64,000 bases of DNA, from assembly GCF_018613715.1 (NCBI RefSeq), contig NZ_JAGGPT010000006.1, forward strand, positions 372,001-436,000, read 5' to 3'. Positions 7,659-16,353 of this stretch are shown here, piece by piece. Position 1 is the stretch's first letter. The number at the start of each line of letters is the position of its first letter. The DNA comes from Chryseobacterium sp. ISL-6. Lineage in GTDB: Bacteria; Bacteroidota; Bacteroidia; Flavobacteriales; Weeksellaceae. The notes beneath the pieces were generated by a model. That model saw nothing but the letters and a program-made list of their open reading frames with translations, did no database searches and was not told the DNA's origin. The translations under genes and the position numbers were made by a program.

Positions 7659-9863
7659 TTACCTTTTCTTTTTAGTCGTTTTTTCATGCTCTGCTTTAGC
7701 AGGACGAGTTTTAGTGTCAGCAGGAGTGTTTTCACTTCTTACTAATTTTAATTCGTCAATTAGCCTTCTTGCGCCAGCATATTTATCAATAGTCCAAAGC
7801 ACGAAACGTACATCAACGTTGATTGTTTTTTGCCATTCCTGTTCAAAAACAATATCACCGCTTAGCGCTTCACTGTTTCCGTCAAACGCGATACCAATAA
7901 GATTACCTTCACCGTCAATTACCGGAGAACCAGAATTCCCACCTGTAATATCATTGTTAGAAAGGAAGTTTACAGGCATATAACCTGCTGCATCTGCATA
8001 TTGACCGAAATCTTTCATATTGTAAAGATCAATCACCCTTTGTGGAAGATCGAATTCTTCATCTCCTTTTTTGTATTTACCAACAAGACCAGTCATATCA
8101 GTGTAATAGTTGTCCGTTACACCAAAATAATTTCTATCTGTTCTGATCGGTAATTTATCTACTGTTCCATACGTTAATCTCATTGTAGAGTTAGCATCCG
8201 GATAGAATTTTTTCTCAGGCATTGCTTTCATTAAACCCGCTAAGAATAAACGGTTGTTTCTAGCAAAGTTATCATCTATTTTAGAGAACTTTTCAGAAGA
8301 TAATCTCTGATCAGTAGCAACACCGTTAGCAATTTTTAAAAGTGGATCTGCATCAAGTTTCAAACGGTCTGGGTTTAAGATAAAGTTTGTTACTGAAGCT
8401 TTATTAGCAAAAATAGATGAATAGGCTACATTTGAAAGATTCTTAGAGTCTAATCCCATAATAGTAGCAGAAGCAACATCCTTATCTACTCTTGACTGGT
8501 AAAGACCAACCATTGAGTTTAGCATTTCTCCTTCCAATTTAGTATTGAAGTTTTCATAAGCAGCTTTTACAGAAGCTTCCACTTTTGCTTTCATTGCTAA
8601 TCTTCCTTGCATGTCTTGTTCTGCATAAGATTTAAGAACAGAACCTACCTGATAAGCAAGACTGATATATTTTGCATTTCTGGAAAGTTGAGAAGCATAA
8701 TTTCTTTCAACATTTCTGTTAGAAACTTGCTTGTAGTAAATAGAAATATCATCTAATACTCCATCATATTCAGTGTTTCCAGCTTGTAGAGCCCATTTGC
8801 CGAAGTTGTCTTCAATTTTTTGTTTGTCAGAAATTGTTCCGTTCTTAATAACAGCATCAATGGTTCCTTGTCTGTTTTTCCAGTAGTTAGCTACTGAAGC
8901 ATACTGAGAAGCATAGTTAAGCTGCGTAGCTTTATCTTTATCCATATACTTCTTCATTACATCCATTGCCAGTTTTGATGCTTCCACCCAAGCTGGATAA
9001 TCTTTGTTTACCATCTGTTGGATACCGTAAGACGTTAAATAACGGTTTGTTCTTCCCGGATATCCTAAGATCATAGAGAAATCTCCAGGCTTAATTCCTT
9101 TAAGAGAAACCGGTAAAAAATGTTTAGGTTTTAGTGGAGTATTGCTTGGAGAATATTCTGCCGGATTTCCTGCAGCATCAGCATATACTCTGAAAACGGT
9201 AAAATCCGCTGTATGTCTAGGCCATTCCCAGTTATCTGTATCACCACCAAATTTACCTAATGATGAAGGTGGAGCACCAACCAATCTGATGTCTTTGTAA
9301 TCTTGATAAACGAAATAGTAGAATTCATTTCCGTTAAAGAAATCTCTTACTACCACAGTATATTTTCCGTTTTCGGAGTTTTCAGACTGGATTGCTTTAG
9401 TTTCAGCATCGATCACAGCTTTTCTCTCTTCACCGGTCATATTGTTATTTAGTTTGGAGTTGATTCTTTGAGAAACATCATCCATTCTAACTAAAAATCT
9501 AACGTATAGGTCTTTTGCGTTAAATTCGTCTTTTTGCTTCATTGCCCAGAAACCATTTTTTAAATAATCTTTTTCTGGAGTAGAAGCTGCTGCCACAGCA
9601 CCGTAACCACAATGGTGGTTCGTAAAAATAAGTCCTTTATCAGAAACAATCTCTCCAGTACAAAATCCACCAAAGCTTACGATGGCATCCTTTAAACTTG
9701 AATTGTTTACAGAATAAATTTCTTCAGGAGTTAAATGCAAACCTTCTTTTTGCATATCAACACCATTTAATCTTTTGATGAGCATTAACAGCCACATACC
9801 CTCATCCGCTCTCATCTGGACAAAGCCCAATAAAAAAGTGAATAGTAGAAATAGTCTTTTCAT
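7659..9863 (-). CDS. S46 family dipeptidyl peptidase, DPP7-like
   Basis: A 734-residue periplasmic serine exopeptidase. A signal peptide (to about residue 19) precedes ADEGMWLL, the usual mature start of S46 enzymes. The triad is visible: His in TNHHCGYGAV (His84), Asp in PRHTADFTVF (probably Asp220), and Ser in GGNSGSPVI (Ser644). Eighteen residues after the Ser is Gly, in IAFDGNSEAL. From family knowledge, DPP11 (Asp/Glu-specific) has Arg there while DPP7 (hydrophobic P1) has Gly, so this one is inferred to be DPP7-type. It removes dipeptides from the N-terminus of oligopeptides for uptake in asaccharolytic metabolism. The tail after residue 705 is a lysine-rich extension. It is monocistronic. 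Confidence 0.92.
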   Translation of the reverse strand: MKRLFLLFTFLLGFVQMRADEGMWLLMLIKRLNGVDMQKEGLHLTPEEIYSVNNSSLKDAIVSFGGFCTGEIVSDKGLIFTNHHCGYGAVAAASTPEKDYLKNGFWAMKQKDEFNAKDLYVRFLVRMDDVSQRINSKLNNNMTGEERKAVIDAETKAIQSENSENGKYTVVVRDFFNGNEFYYFVYQDYKDIRLVGAPPSSLGKFGGDTDNWEWPRHTADFTVFRVYADAAGNPAEYSPSNTPLKPKHFLPVSLKGIKPGDFSMILGYPGRTNRYLTSYGIQQMVNKDYPAWVEASKLAMDVMKKYMDKDKATQLNYASQYASVANYWKNRQGTIDAVIKNGTISDKQKIEDNFGKWALQAGNTEYDGVLDDISIYYKQVSNRNVERNYASQLSRNAKYISLAYQVGSVLKSYAEQDMQGRLAMKAKVEASVKAAYENFNTKLEGEMLNSMVGLYQSRVDKDVASATIMGLDSKNLSNVAYSSIFANKASVTNFILNPDRLKLDADPLLKIANGVATDQRLSSEKFSKIDDNFARNNRLFLAGLMKAMPEKKFYPDANSTMRLTYGTVDKLPIRTDRNYFGVTDNYYTDMTGLVGKYKKGDEEFDLPQRVIDLYNMKDFGQYADAAGYMPVNFLSNNDITGGNSGSPVIDGEGNLIGIAFDGNSEALSGDIVFEQEWQKTINVDVRFVLWTIDKYAGARRLIDELKLVRSENTPADTKTRPAKAEHEKTTKKKR

Positions 9864-9948
9864 TTTATAAAATAATTTTGTGTCGCTAATTTACTAATTT
9901 TTACGATATTCTGCCCGTGAATGGTATGAAAATGGAAGGATTGTTTTT

Positions 9949-10383
9949 ATGAAAAAAATATTAGTATTGCTTTTAGGCATTTTGTTTTTGGGAATAACTT
10001 TAAATTGTTCTTCAGTGCCGGAAAAAAATCCATCACTTCAAAGAGAATGGATGATGGTGTCCTTTGGGAATTTCAGTAAAGAAATGATGGTTAAAAATAA
10101 GGCAGGTATTAATTTAACCTCTAAAATAGAAGATGGAAAGATAAAGGGAGGAGCTTTTATGGGATGTAATAAGATGTTTTTTACAGCAGAGATTAAAAGC
10201 AAGGGTAAAATTAAGTTTTCAGGGCTTGGAAGCACCATGATGGCTTGCCAGGATATGAAGTTAGAAGAAGCTTTTTCAAGAAGTATTGAAAAGATCACCC
10301 ATTATTCTGTTGAAGGACATTTTCTCACCTTATCGGATGATAAAGGGGAGGTGATGAAATTTGTAGCTTCTGATTGGGATTAA
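9949..10383 (+). CDS. META domain lipoprotein
   Basis: A 144-residue protein. The signal peptide MKKILVLLLGILFLGITLNC has a lipobox-like end (TLNC, Cys20). The mature domain has the META/HslJ hallmark: LQREWMMVSF, then GGAFMGCNKMFFTAEI, then FSGLGSTMMACQD with the conserved Cys pair, an LEEAFSRSIEKITHYSVEG helix and strand, and a final LSDDKGEVMKF strand. Related proteins are heat-shock or secretion-linked outer-membrane lipoproteins of unknown biochemical role. The gene starts 85 bases from the divergent S46 peptidase. Confidence 0.85.
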   Translation: MKKILVLLLGILFLGITLNCSSVPEKNPSLQREWMMVSFGNFSKEMMVKNKAGINLTSKIEDGKIKGGAFMGCNKMFFTAEIKSKGKIKFSGLGSTMMACQDMKLEEAFSRSIEKITHYSVEGHFLTLSDDKGEVMKFVASDWD

Positions 10384-10416
10384 ATACCCATTAATTTGTT
10401 TAAGATAAAATATAAA

Positions 10417-10445
10417 AAAGTCCGCTACTATGCGGACTTTCTTTT
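10417..10445. terminator. Bidirectional terminator
   Basis: The stem AAAGTCCGC / GCGGACTTT with a short TACTAT-type loop has A and T flanks. It lies between genes ending at 10383 (+) and 10470 (-). Confidence 0.85.
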
Positions 10446-10469
10446 TGTTGAAAAAACTTTCTTTTGTTA

Positions 10470-10880
10470 TTAGTTTTTAGGAATAGTTTTTTTTATTTCC
10501 TGCAAAGTTGCAGTGTTGGGTAATCCCATAACGGGTATATTTGTGTTCCTAGAATTATTTGCCTTGCGTGACTGTCTGTTGGGTATTGTTGCCAGAACCT
10601 CATCAAATGTGGCTGTATTGGACAGTTGTTTACCTGAATTGCCTGCCGGAGTCTTCGCTTTTGAATCTTGTTTTTTAACCTCAAGACCCTGATCTGATGC
10701 TAGACCACTTTGTACAGGTTTTTTGCTTGCACTTTGCTGAGTTTCTTTCAAAAGCTGGGCTTCATGTTCTTTTGCATTTTTTAATACCAGTGTCTGATCC
10801 TGCGTTTCCGAGGTTTTCGTTTCCTGAGCATAAGTACTAACACTTAATAGTAGAAATGCGGTAATATATATAGATTTCAT
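10470..10880 (-). CDS. Exported hypothetical protein, low complexity
   Basis: A 136-residue protein with a signal peptide (MKSIYITAFLLLSVSTYAQ). The mature part is Gln/Lys/Thr/Ser-rich and looks disordered. A short motif occurs twice: SNTATFDEVLATIPNRQ (about residues 86-102) and PNTATLQEIKKTIPKN (121-136), both of the form NTAT-hydrophobic-x-E-hydrophobic-x-x-TIP. The gene starts 6 bases downstream of the 848-residue repeat-protein gene and is the last of a probable three-gene unit with 13438-13917. No family is recognised. Confidence 0.65.
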   Translation of the reverse strand: MKSIYITAFLLLSVSTYAQETKTSETQDQTLVLKNAKEHEAQLLKETQQSASKKPVQSGLASDQGLEVKKQDSKAKTPAGNSGKQLSNTATFDEVLATIPNRQSRKANNSRNTNIPVMGLPNTATLQEIKKTIPKN

Positions 10881-10886
10881 AGTTTT

Positions 10887-13433
10887 TTATTTAATATTTA
10901 CAAGTACTTTTATTTTTCCGATTTCATTCTGATTGTAGTCCTGAAGTGCTTTTCCAATTACCTGTCCTACTTTTACTTTTTTAATATTAGCCTTCATAGC
11001 AACACCTGGTTTTGATGAGGTAACTAAAAGATCTCCTCTTTTTATTGCGCCACCATCCAAACAGACTTTCGTAGGAATTACACCGATAACACCCATGGGA
11101 ACTTTATCAGAAATATCAGCATCTATATGTTCTTCGGTGAGTAGTACACCTGGTCTGGTAGCATAAACACCAGCAACCAGATTAGAATATGGTTTTGAAG
11201 ATTTTTCTACAGTTCGGTCTGAGTTTGTTGAGATCGTTAAAACATCACCGGTTTCATAATCTGAAATATTTCCTTCTACATCGAAAACCTCAGCTAAATC
11301 CGCTCCTCCAGTTTGTGTTCCACCATTGAAAAATCCTCTTCCTGCTTTATTGATACGGGCTACATTAACGGAGGCACTTTGATATACGGAAATATTACCT
11401 GATGGTCCCTGATGATTAACAAGCAAGGCGGAGCCAGTGCCTGTAGTGGTTACATGTACCACTGGTTGGCCATTAGCATTATTGAAGTTGGCAAAGCGAC
11501 CAGCTTTACCGGTACCAAAATTGGGAATAAAGCCTGAGATGGCATTGCCTGTTCCGTCACACGATGCTTCAATACCGTCGCCAGTACCTCCTGCATTGGC
11601 GGTAATGCCATTTCCATTGCCTTCCGTAAGGGCTAACACAGCCGGACCATTCCCGCCAGCATTGGAGGAATAGAATAAACCACCGTATCCCCCGGTGCCT
11701 GATGAAAGACCATAGACGCCAGCAGTACCAAAGTTGGCAAATATAGAGTTCACTTCTCCTTTCACAGCTGGTGAAGTACCTGTAGTGCGATTTACCATAA
11801 AGTTACCTGCAATCCCATTCCCGACGGTTTTTACAGTTATTACATCATTTTCATTGTCTTCATTAAAAATCTCAAACCTTCCGGCCCGTCCTGTTGCGAA
11901 AGTTGGAACCCATGCATATAAGGCATTCCCATTTCCATCAATATTGGTTTCAACACCATTACCGTCTTTACCTGCATTAGCGGTTATTGCATTTCCATTG
12001 CCGTCGGTTATTGCAACTAAGGCACGTCCGTTTCCTGCAACATTGGAAGCATAGAAAAGGCCTCCAAAACCACCCGTTCCCGAAGCTATACCAAAAATAC
12101 CTGCAGCTCCGAAGTTGCCAAATATTGTATTTACTTCAGCTCTAACAGCTGCTGCCACACTATTCGTGTTATTGACAAGGAATGATGATGCATTTCCCTC
12201 AGTATTGTCAGGAATATTTCCATTTCCATTGGTTTCTACTTCAAGTGTATTAACGAGATTGGTTTGATTCACGTTTTCGAATCGTCCTGCTCGTCCGGTG
12301 CTGGTATTAAGCCCTACTTGACCAAAGACACCAACTCCTGTTCCCGTAGTGTTTGTAGAGATAAATCCTCTTACGCCATATCCACCACCATCATTTCTTC
12401 CGACCACTGCTCCGGCGATATCACTGGTTGTTCTCCCCACAACAGCTTCTCCATTTCCGTTATTGTCTCCAATAATACCTGCAGAAACCTGTTGGCTGGT
12501 TATGCCATGTACGGCAAATCCGCTTCCTGTGGTACTTAAGATTCCGGCACCGCTTCCAGAAGAAGAAACATTCACTACCGTTCCATTTCCTAAAGTTGAA
12601 ACATTAAGAGCGTTATTGTTATTGGCATTATTTAATAAAGCAATATTAGCGGCGATCCCATTGTTACTTGTTGCATTAAGACCTGTTCCTGTATTGCTGT
12701 TTGCATATACACCATATCCGGCTCCTGATGAGTTTCCATAAACCCCTAAACCATTAGGAGTAACTCCGTATACTCCCCATCCGCTTCCGTTTTGACTGCC
12801 CCAGACACCAACTCCCAAACCACCTGTTCCGTTATTGATTCCGCGAACTCCTGATGAAAACCCTCCAGGAGAAGTGCTGCTCACAATACCCCTCACTGAA
12901 GCAATACTTGAAGTCGTTGTATTGTTGATTCCTTCAACTGAAGTGCCGTCACCATCATTTGTCAGTGAAAAAAGGGTAGCTGGGTTATTAACAGTTGCCG
13001 TATAAGGAAGGGTGAAGTTTCCACCACCCCCGCCTGCTGACTTTGCATACATAGCATATGGAACGCTAAGTAGCTGACTGGTTCCTGTTATTGTGTAGCT
13101 TGTTCCTCCAAGAGGATCCGTTTCTGTTTTTAAATAATAATTTCCTGTTGACCAGTTAATAGTGGCAAATGTTCCTGTGAGGACTGTTCCCGAACCTATT
13201 TCAAGGCTGATAAGGCCGTTTGCATTCGTATTTCCGGTTAATCTTTCGGAATAAACGACCGGTCCTGCTGCAGAACCTTGTAAGACACTCACTCTTATGG
13301 CGATGCTTTGATTGACGAGCAGTTGTCCGGAAAGATTCCGCATAACTGCTTGATAGCTCATTTTTTCGGGTACTTGTGCATAGGCTGAAAGACAGCCCAA
13401 CATAAGCCCTAGCATAAATAGAATTTTTTTCAT
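10887..13433 (-). CDS. Large exported repeat protein with glycine/asparagine-rich repeats
   Basis: An 848-residue protein. A signal peptide to Gln20 is followed by a ~110-residue domain common in flavobacterial secreted proteins (PEKMSYQAVMRN, LLSVPYAMYAKSA). Residues 150-680 are short G-V-x-G and GNGNA-type repeats suggesting a beta-solenoid or trimeric fibre-like fold, including a ~125-residue unit present twice (about 429-555 and 556-676). The C-terminal ~140 residues (TGGADLAEVFDVEG, then VPMGVIGVIPTKV, RGDLLVTSS, VKVGQVIGKAL) resemble the beta-rich head found at the end of phage-tail/peptidase-G2-like proteins. I see no T9SS tail, but the adjoining upstream gene (5-base gap) encodes a small T9SS protein. 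A surface fibre or adhesin is inferred. Confidence 0.8.
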   Translation of the reverse strand: MKKILFMLGLMLGCLSAYAQVPEKMSYQAVMRNLSGQLLVNQSIAIRVSVLQGSAAGPVVYSERLTGNTNANGLISLEIGSGTVLTGTFATINWSTGNYYLKTETDPLGGTSYTITGTSQLLSVPYAMYAKSAGGGGGNFTLPYTATVNNPATLFSLTNDGDGTSVEGINNTTTSSIASVRGIVSSTSPGGFSSGVRGINNGTGGLGVGVWGSQNGSGWGVYGVTPNGLGVYGNSSGAGYGVYANSNTGTGLNATSNNGIAANIALLNNANNNNALNVSTLGNGTVVNVSSSGSGAGILSTTGSGFAVHGITSQQVSAGIIGDNNGNGEAVVGRTTSDIAGAVVGRNDGGGYGVRGFISTNTTGTGVGVFGQVGLNTSTGRAGRFENVNQTNLVNTLEVETNGNGNIPDNTEGNASSFLVNNTNSVAAAVRAEVNTIFGNFGAAGIFGIASGTGGFGGLFYASNVAGNGRALVAITDGNGNAITANAGKDGNGVETNIDGNGNALYAWVPTFATGRAGRFEIFNEDNENDVITVKTVGNGIAGNFMVNRTTGTSPAVKGEVNSIFANFGTAGVYGLSSGTGGYGGLFYSSNAGGNGPAVLALTEGNGNGITANAGGTGDGIEASCDGTGNAISGFIPNFGTGKAGRFANFNNANGQPVVHVTTTGTGSALLVNHQGPSGNISVYQSASVNVARINKAGRGFFNGGTQTGGADLAEVFDVEGNISDYETGDVLTISTNSDRTVEKSSKPYSNLVAGVYATRPGVLLTEEHIDADISDKVPMGVIGVIPTKVCLDGGAIKRGDLLVTSSKPGVAMKANIKKVKVGQVIGKALQDYNQNEIGKIKVLVNIK
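11406..12149 (-). repeat. Internal coding repeat, two ~125-codon copies
   Basis: Codons 429-555 (11769-12149) and 556-676 (11406-11768) of the 848-residue protein encode aligned units. Shared landmarks are EVN(T/S)IF.NFG.AG, SGTGG(F/Y)GGLFY, EGNGN or DGNGN with (A/G)ITANAG, and ATGRAGRF or GTGKAGRF. A partial third copy precedes them (TSTGRAGRFENVNQ near residue 378). Confidence 0.75.
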
Positions 13434-13437
13434 GGTG

Positions 13438-13917
13438 TTATTTTTTTATGATTTTGAACGTTTTGATGTTTTTACCTTCTTGATTTATTCGGATCAGATA
13501 CATCGCAGAAGGAAGTGAAGAAAAGTTGAATTCAGATTTTGATTGAGTTATCTTATCCTTTTTGATCAATTTACCTTGGGCATCAAATAATTGATAATCT
13601 GAGTTTTTGTAACTGTTTACAGTAAAATCCAGATATAAATTGTCTTTGAATGGATTAGGGTAAAGTAAAATGCCGTCTTCTTCGGTTGTTGTTTCATGAG
13701 TAGAAAGAGTTGTTACTTCAAAGGCTTGTTGTACACCTTCCATAACTTGTGAGCCACTTCCCTTTGAGAGGTAAGTGATTTGCCCTACACTATAAGAAAC
13801 AGAGCCGTTACCTCCTGAGACACTCGTTCCCGTAGCCAGAACAGCTGACTGAGCGTGCAGATGTCCGGATACGATAAACAGAATGAAAAAGAAGCCGAAA
13901 ATAGATGTTCTTTTCAT
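13438..13917 (-). CDS. Small T9SS type A sorting domain protein
   Basis: A 159-residue exported protein with a signal peptide to about residue 23 (HLHAQ). The mature N-terminus (SAVLATGTSVSGGNGSVSYSVGQITY, then GVQQAFEV) is the short repeat-like head common in flavobacterial T9SS proteins. A type A sorting tail follows (ILLYPNPFKDNLYLDF to KTFKIIKK). The protein is little more than a signal, a ~50-residue head and the sorting tail. It starts the unit 13917-10470, and the repeat protein follows after 4 bases, suggesting the two are made together; direct partnership is inference. Confidence 0.82.
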   Translation of the reverse strand: MKRTSIFGFFFILFIVSGHLHAQSAVLATGTSVSGGNGSVSYSVGQITYLSKGSGSQVMEGVQQAFEVTTLSTHETTTEEDGILLYPNPFKDNLYLDFTVNSYKNSDYQLFDAQGKLIKKDKITQSKSEFNFSSLPSAMYLIRINQEGKNIKTFKIIKK

Positions 13918-14080
13918 GTGATTTTTTGGTTATTAGTTAATGATAATAAGTAAGAGTTTGTGGAATATTAAAATTACCACATATTTGAGGCTGATATTTG
14001 GAAAATAGATAAACGACAGGAAAAATCGACGAATGACCAGTTTATTAAAATAGTTGAGATTGTGGAGTTATTGTTTGATC

Positions 14081-14794
14081 TCAGCCGGGCATATTGAAAA
14101 ATGCCAGGTTGTCTTTATAAGTTCTTCCGATTGGAAGTTTGATGTGATTAACGAGTTCTACTTCGTGTGCTGTTTTACTTCGGATGAGGTATTTGGGGAC
14201 AGCATAACTGCGGTGTATTCTTACAAAAGAATCAAAATAATTTTGGTGAAGAAGATTGCCAATAGAATCCAGAATACAGTGCTTTTTTTCGGAAGTTATG
14301 ATTCTGGTGTAATCTTTTAATGCTTCAAGATAAAGGATATCTGTGATTTTTATTTGAAGAATTGTACTTCCTTCTTTTATTTTAATATTATTTTCACCTA
14401 GCAAGATATCAAGACACTCACTCTTTTCCTTCATTTCAAGGAAATCAAAGAGCTTTAACATGGATTGATGGAATCGTTCTGTTTTCAGGGGTTTCTTAAT
14501 GAAATCTAAAATGTCCAGTTCAAAAGCTTCAATAGCGAATTCAGGATGTGAACTTATAAAAATACAGATCGGGATTTTGTGGGCTAGTTTGCTAAATTCC
14601 ATTCCATTCATACCAGGCAGATTGGTATCAATAAATAAAACATCAATAGGAAGGTCAAGGTAGGGAATAGCTTTTTCTGCGGAATCAAGAGAAGCAACAA
14701 TTTCAATACACTCATATTGATTAATATGATGATGAAGAACCAGTCTGTCCAGTTCATTATTATCAATAACCATACATTTAATATTGGTAATCAT
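14081..14794 (-). CDS. LytTR family response regulator (orphan)
   Basis: A 237-residue protein with an N-terminal receiver domain and a C-terminal LytTR DNA-binding domain. The phospho-acceptor is Asp56 in VLFIDTNLPGMNG. Asp11 supplies the acidic pocket, the neighbouring position is Asn rather than the usual acidic residue, and Lys follows in DFIKKPLK. The LytTR part includes ILYLEALKDYTRIIT and the late FVRIHRSYAVPKYL, typical of LytR/AgrA-type regulators binding direct repeats. No histidine kinase is adjacent, so it is an orphan in this window. It lies upstream of the T9SS/repeat-protein unit on the same strand, 163 bases away. Confidence 0.9.
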   Translation of the reverse strand: MITNIKCMVIDNNELDRLVLHHHINQYECIEIVASLDSAEKAIPYLDLPIDVLFIDTNLPGMNGMEFSKLAHKIPICIFISSHPEFAIEAFELDILDFIKKPLKTERFHQSMLKLFDFLEMKEKSECLDILLGENNIKIKEGSTILQIKITDILYLEALKDYTRIITSEKKHCILDSIGNLLHQNYFDSFVRIHRSYAVPKYLIRSKTAHEVELVNHIKLPIGRTYKDNLAFFNMPG

Positions 14795-15036
14795 GATTCT
14801 CTGGATGTTGTTAGTTTTTTAAATTTTAAAGTATTAAAACAATAAAATTGTTCTATAAAGTTATTAAAATAATATAATTTAATGTTGTTTTAAATTAAAT
14901 TTAACATTAAGATTTTTATATTTTAAATAAAGTAAGTAGTTTCCAGAGCGAATTATCACTAATAAGATGAATGTAGCTAAAAGTGGAGTTATATAATTGT
15001 TATATAATTAAGGATAAGAAAAGAGGGTAGGGCAAG

Positions 15037-16056
15037 TTATTTAATGTTGTTAATGATCCATTCAAAATTTCTGAATCGAGAATTTTTATCATAAATATTA
15101 CTTAGGATTATCATGTTGTTGGTTTTATAAAATGCTGCAATATCAGAAAGTTGCTTTCCGATAGTCTCTGGTGTGGCAATGATTATATTTTTTAAACCTT
15201 GTTGAAAATCATTTTTGCCTTCTTCTCTCGAAATTTTTTCTTCTACCTCATCTGGATGTAAAAGGGGCGTTGGTGCTAATCCCCGATGTGCCTCTAAAAA
15301 CTGGTAAACCATTGAATAGGCATTTCTTTTTGCTGTTTCATAGTCTTCAGCTACTGAAACTGAAAGAGCAATTTGTAAACGAGGCGTTGATGTTATAAGG
15401 TTAGGTTGAAAATCGTTTTTATAAATGTTAGTGCTTTCATTTCTTTGTTCATTTACTAAAAAATGAGAATATGAATAACCTAGTCCATTTTTTGCTGCTT
15501 CTTTTGCTGAATTGTTGCCCGATCCTAACCACCAGACTTCAGGTTTGTGATGAAGATTTTGTGGTTGTGCTATTAAGTCTCCATAACGCTCCTGAGTTGG
15601 GGTAATATCCTCGGACAGATATGCGACGATATCCTGTAGTTTTTCACTAATTGTAGTTACGGTTGGAAGTTTATCACCATTCAATGCAAGCGACGACATT
15701 TTAAGTCCACCCGGAGCCTTTCCTAATCCTAATATAAAGCGTCCCGGAAAGATAGAAGCCAATAGTTTTGTTATCTCAGATACTTTATAAGCTGAGTAAT
15801 TGCGAAGCATAATACCAGCAGTACCTACTTTTATATGTTGTGTCTTTCCCAAGATGACGGCAGCTAGAATTTCTGGGCTTGAACTGGCATAAGCCGTTAC
15901 ACCGTGATGTTCTGAAAATAAAATACTTTCATATCCTAATTGTTCTACCCATTGTGCCAATTCAATACTGTTATCGAGAGCTTCCTGAGGGTGTTTTCCG
16001 GCAATAACAGGGGATTGTTCCAGGACACTCAGTTTAATCGTTTGTTCTTCCGTCAT
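15037..16056 (-). CDS. LLM class flavin-dependent oxidoreductase
   Basis: A 339-residue protein of the bacterial luciferase-like monooxygenase superfamily, MsnO8/YhbW type. The start KLSVLEQSPV and the following LAQWVEQLGYESILFSEHHG contain the conserved strand-1 and E-H-H motif. IKVGTAGIMLRNYSAYKVSE and FPGRFILGLGKAPGG are the usual TIM-barrel flavin-site segments. It is expected to use FMNH2 delivered by a separate reductase; the substrate cannot be told. It is monocistronic and divergent from hflX. Confidence 0.88.
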   Translation of the reverse strand: MTEEQTIKLSVLEQSPVIAGKHPQEALDNSIELAQWVEQLGYESILFSEHHGVTAYASSSPEILAAVILGKTQHIKVGTAGIMLRNYSAYKVSEITKLLASIFPGRFILGLGKAPGGLKMSSLALNGDKLPTVTTISEKLQDIVAYLSEDITPTQERYGDLIAQPQNLHHKPEVWWLGSGNNSAKEAAKNGLGYSYSHFLVNEQRNESTNIYKNDFQPNLITSTPRLQIALSVSVAEDYETAKRNAYSMVYQFLEAHRGLAPTPLLHPDEVEEKISREEGKNDFQQGLKNIIIATPETIGKQLSDIAAFYKTNNMIILSNIYDKNSRFRNFEWIINNIK

Positions 16057-16295
16057 ATAGATTGGTTTTTAAAAACAATATTTAATCATTCAATATAATA
16101 AATAAATTCTTTTGGCTTTTAATAATCATTCACTTAGTGTCATAACTCAAAGGGATCGTTGGTGTTTTTACCAGTTATTTAATTTTAGTGTTTAGAAAAT
16201 AAAAAACGGGTTAATCTAATTGGTAATTTTCTACAAATCGGTATTATTATAAACTTAAATTAACATTAAAATTTCTCATTGTCCAAAAAATCATT

Positions 16296-16325
16296 TTGTT
16301 TTTTATTCTTAAAAATGTTATCTTG
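16296..16325 (+). promoter_or_regulatory. Probable hflX promoter
   Basis: TTG at 16296-16298 is followed 20 bases later by TATCTTG (16319-16325), a one-base-short variant of TAnnTTTG. It is 28 bases before the hflX ATG. The fit to the Bacteroidetes consensus is moderate. Confidence 0.4.
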
Positions 16326-16353
16326 TAAAGCTCACAAACATAGATAGAACTTA

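Noticed and set aside
7615..7983. 122-codon plus-strand frame within the S46 peptidase gene and its terminator
   Set aside because: It starts in the terminator and overlaps the catalytic Ser region on the other strand.
11437..12741. Plus-strand reading frames of 78-130 codons opposite the 848-residue repeat gene
   Set aside because: They are antisense products of Gly/Asn-rich repeat codons, low in complexity (Pro/Ala/Leu), and have no independent start signals.
10887..13433. Possible CRISPR-like repeats in the repeat gene
   Set aside because: The repeats are in frame, vary codon by codon, and encode a protein; no constant repeat with unique spacers is present.
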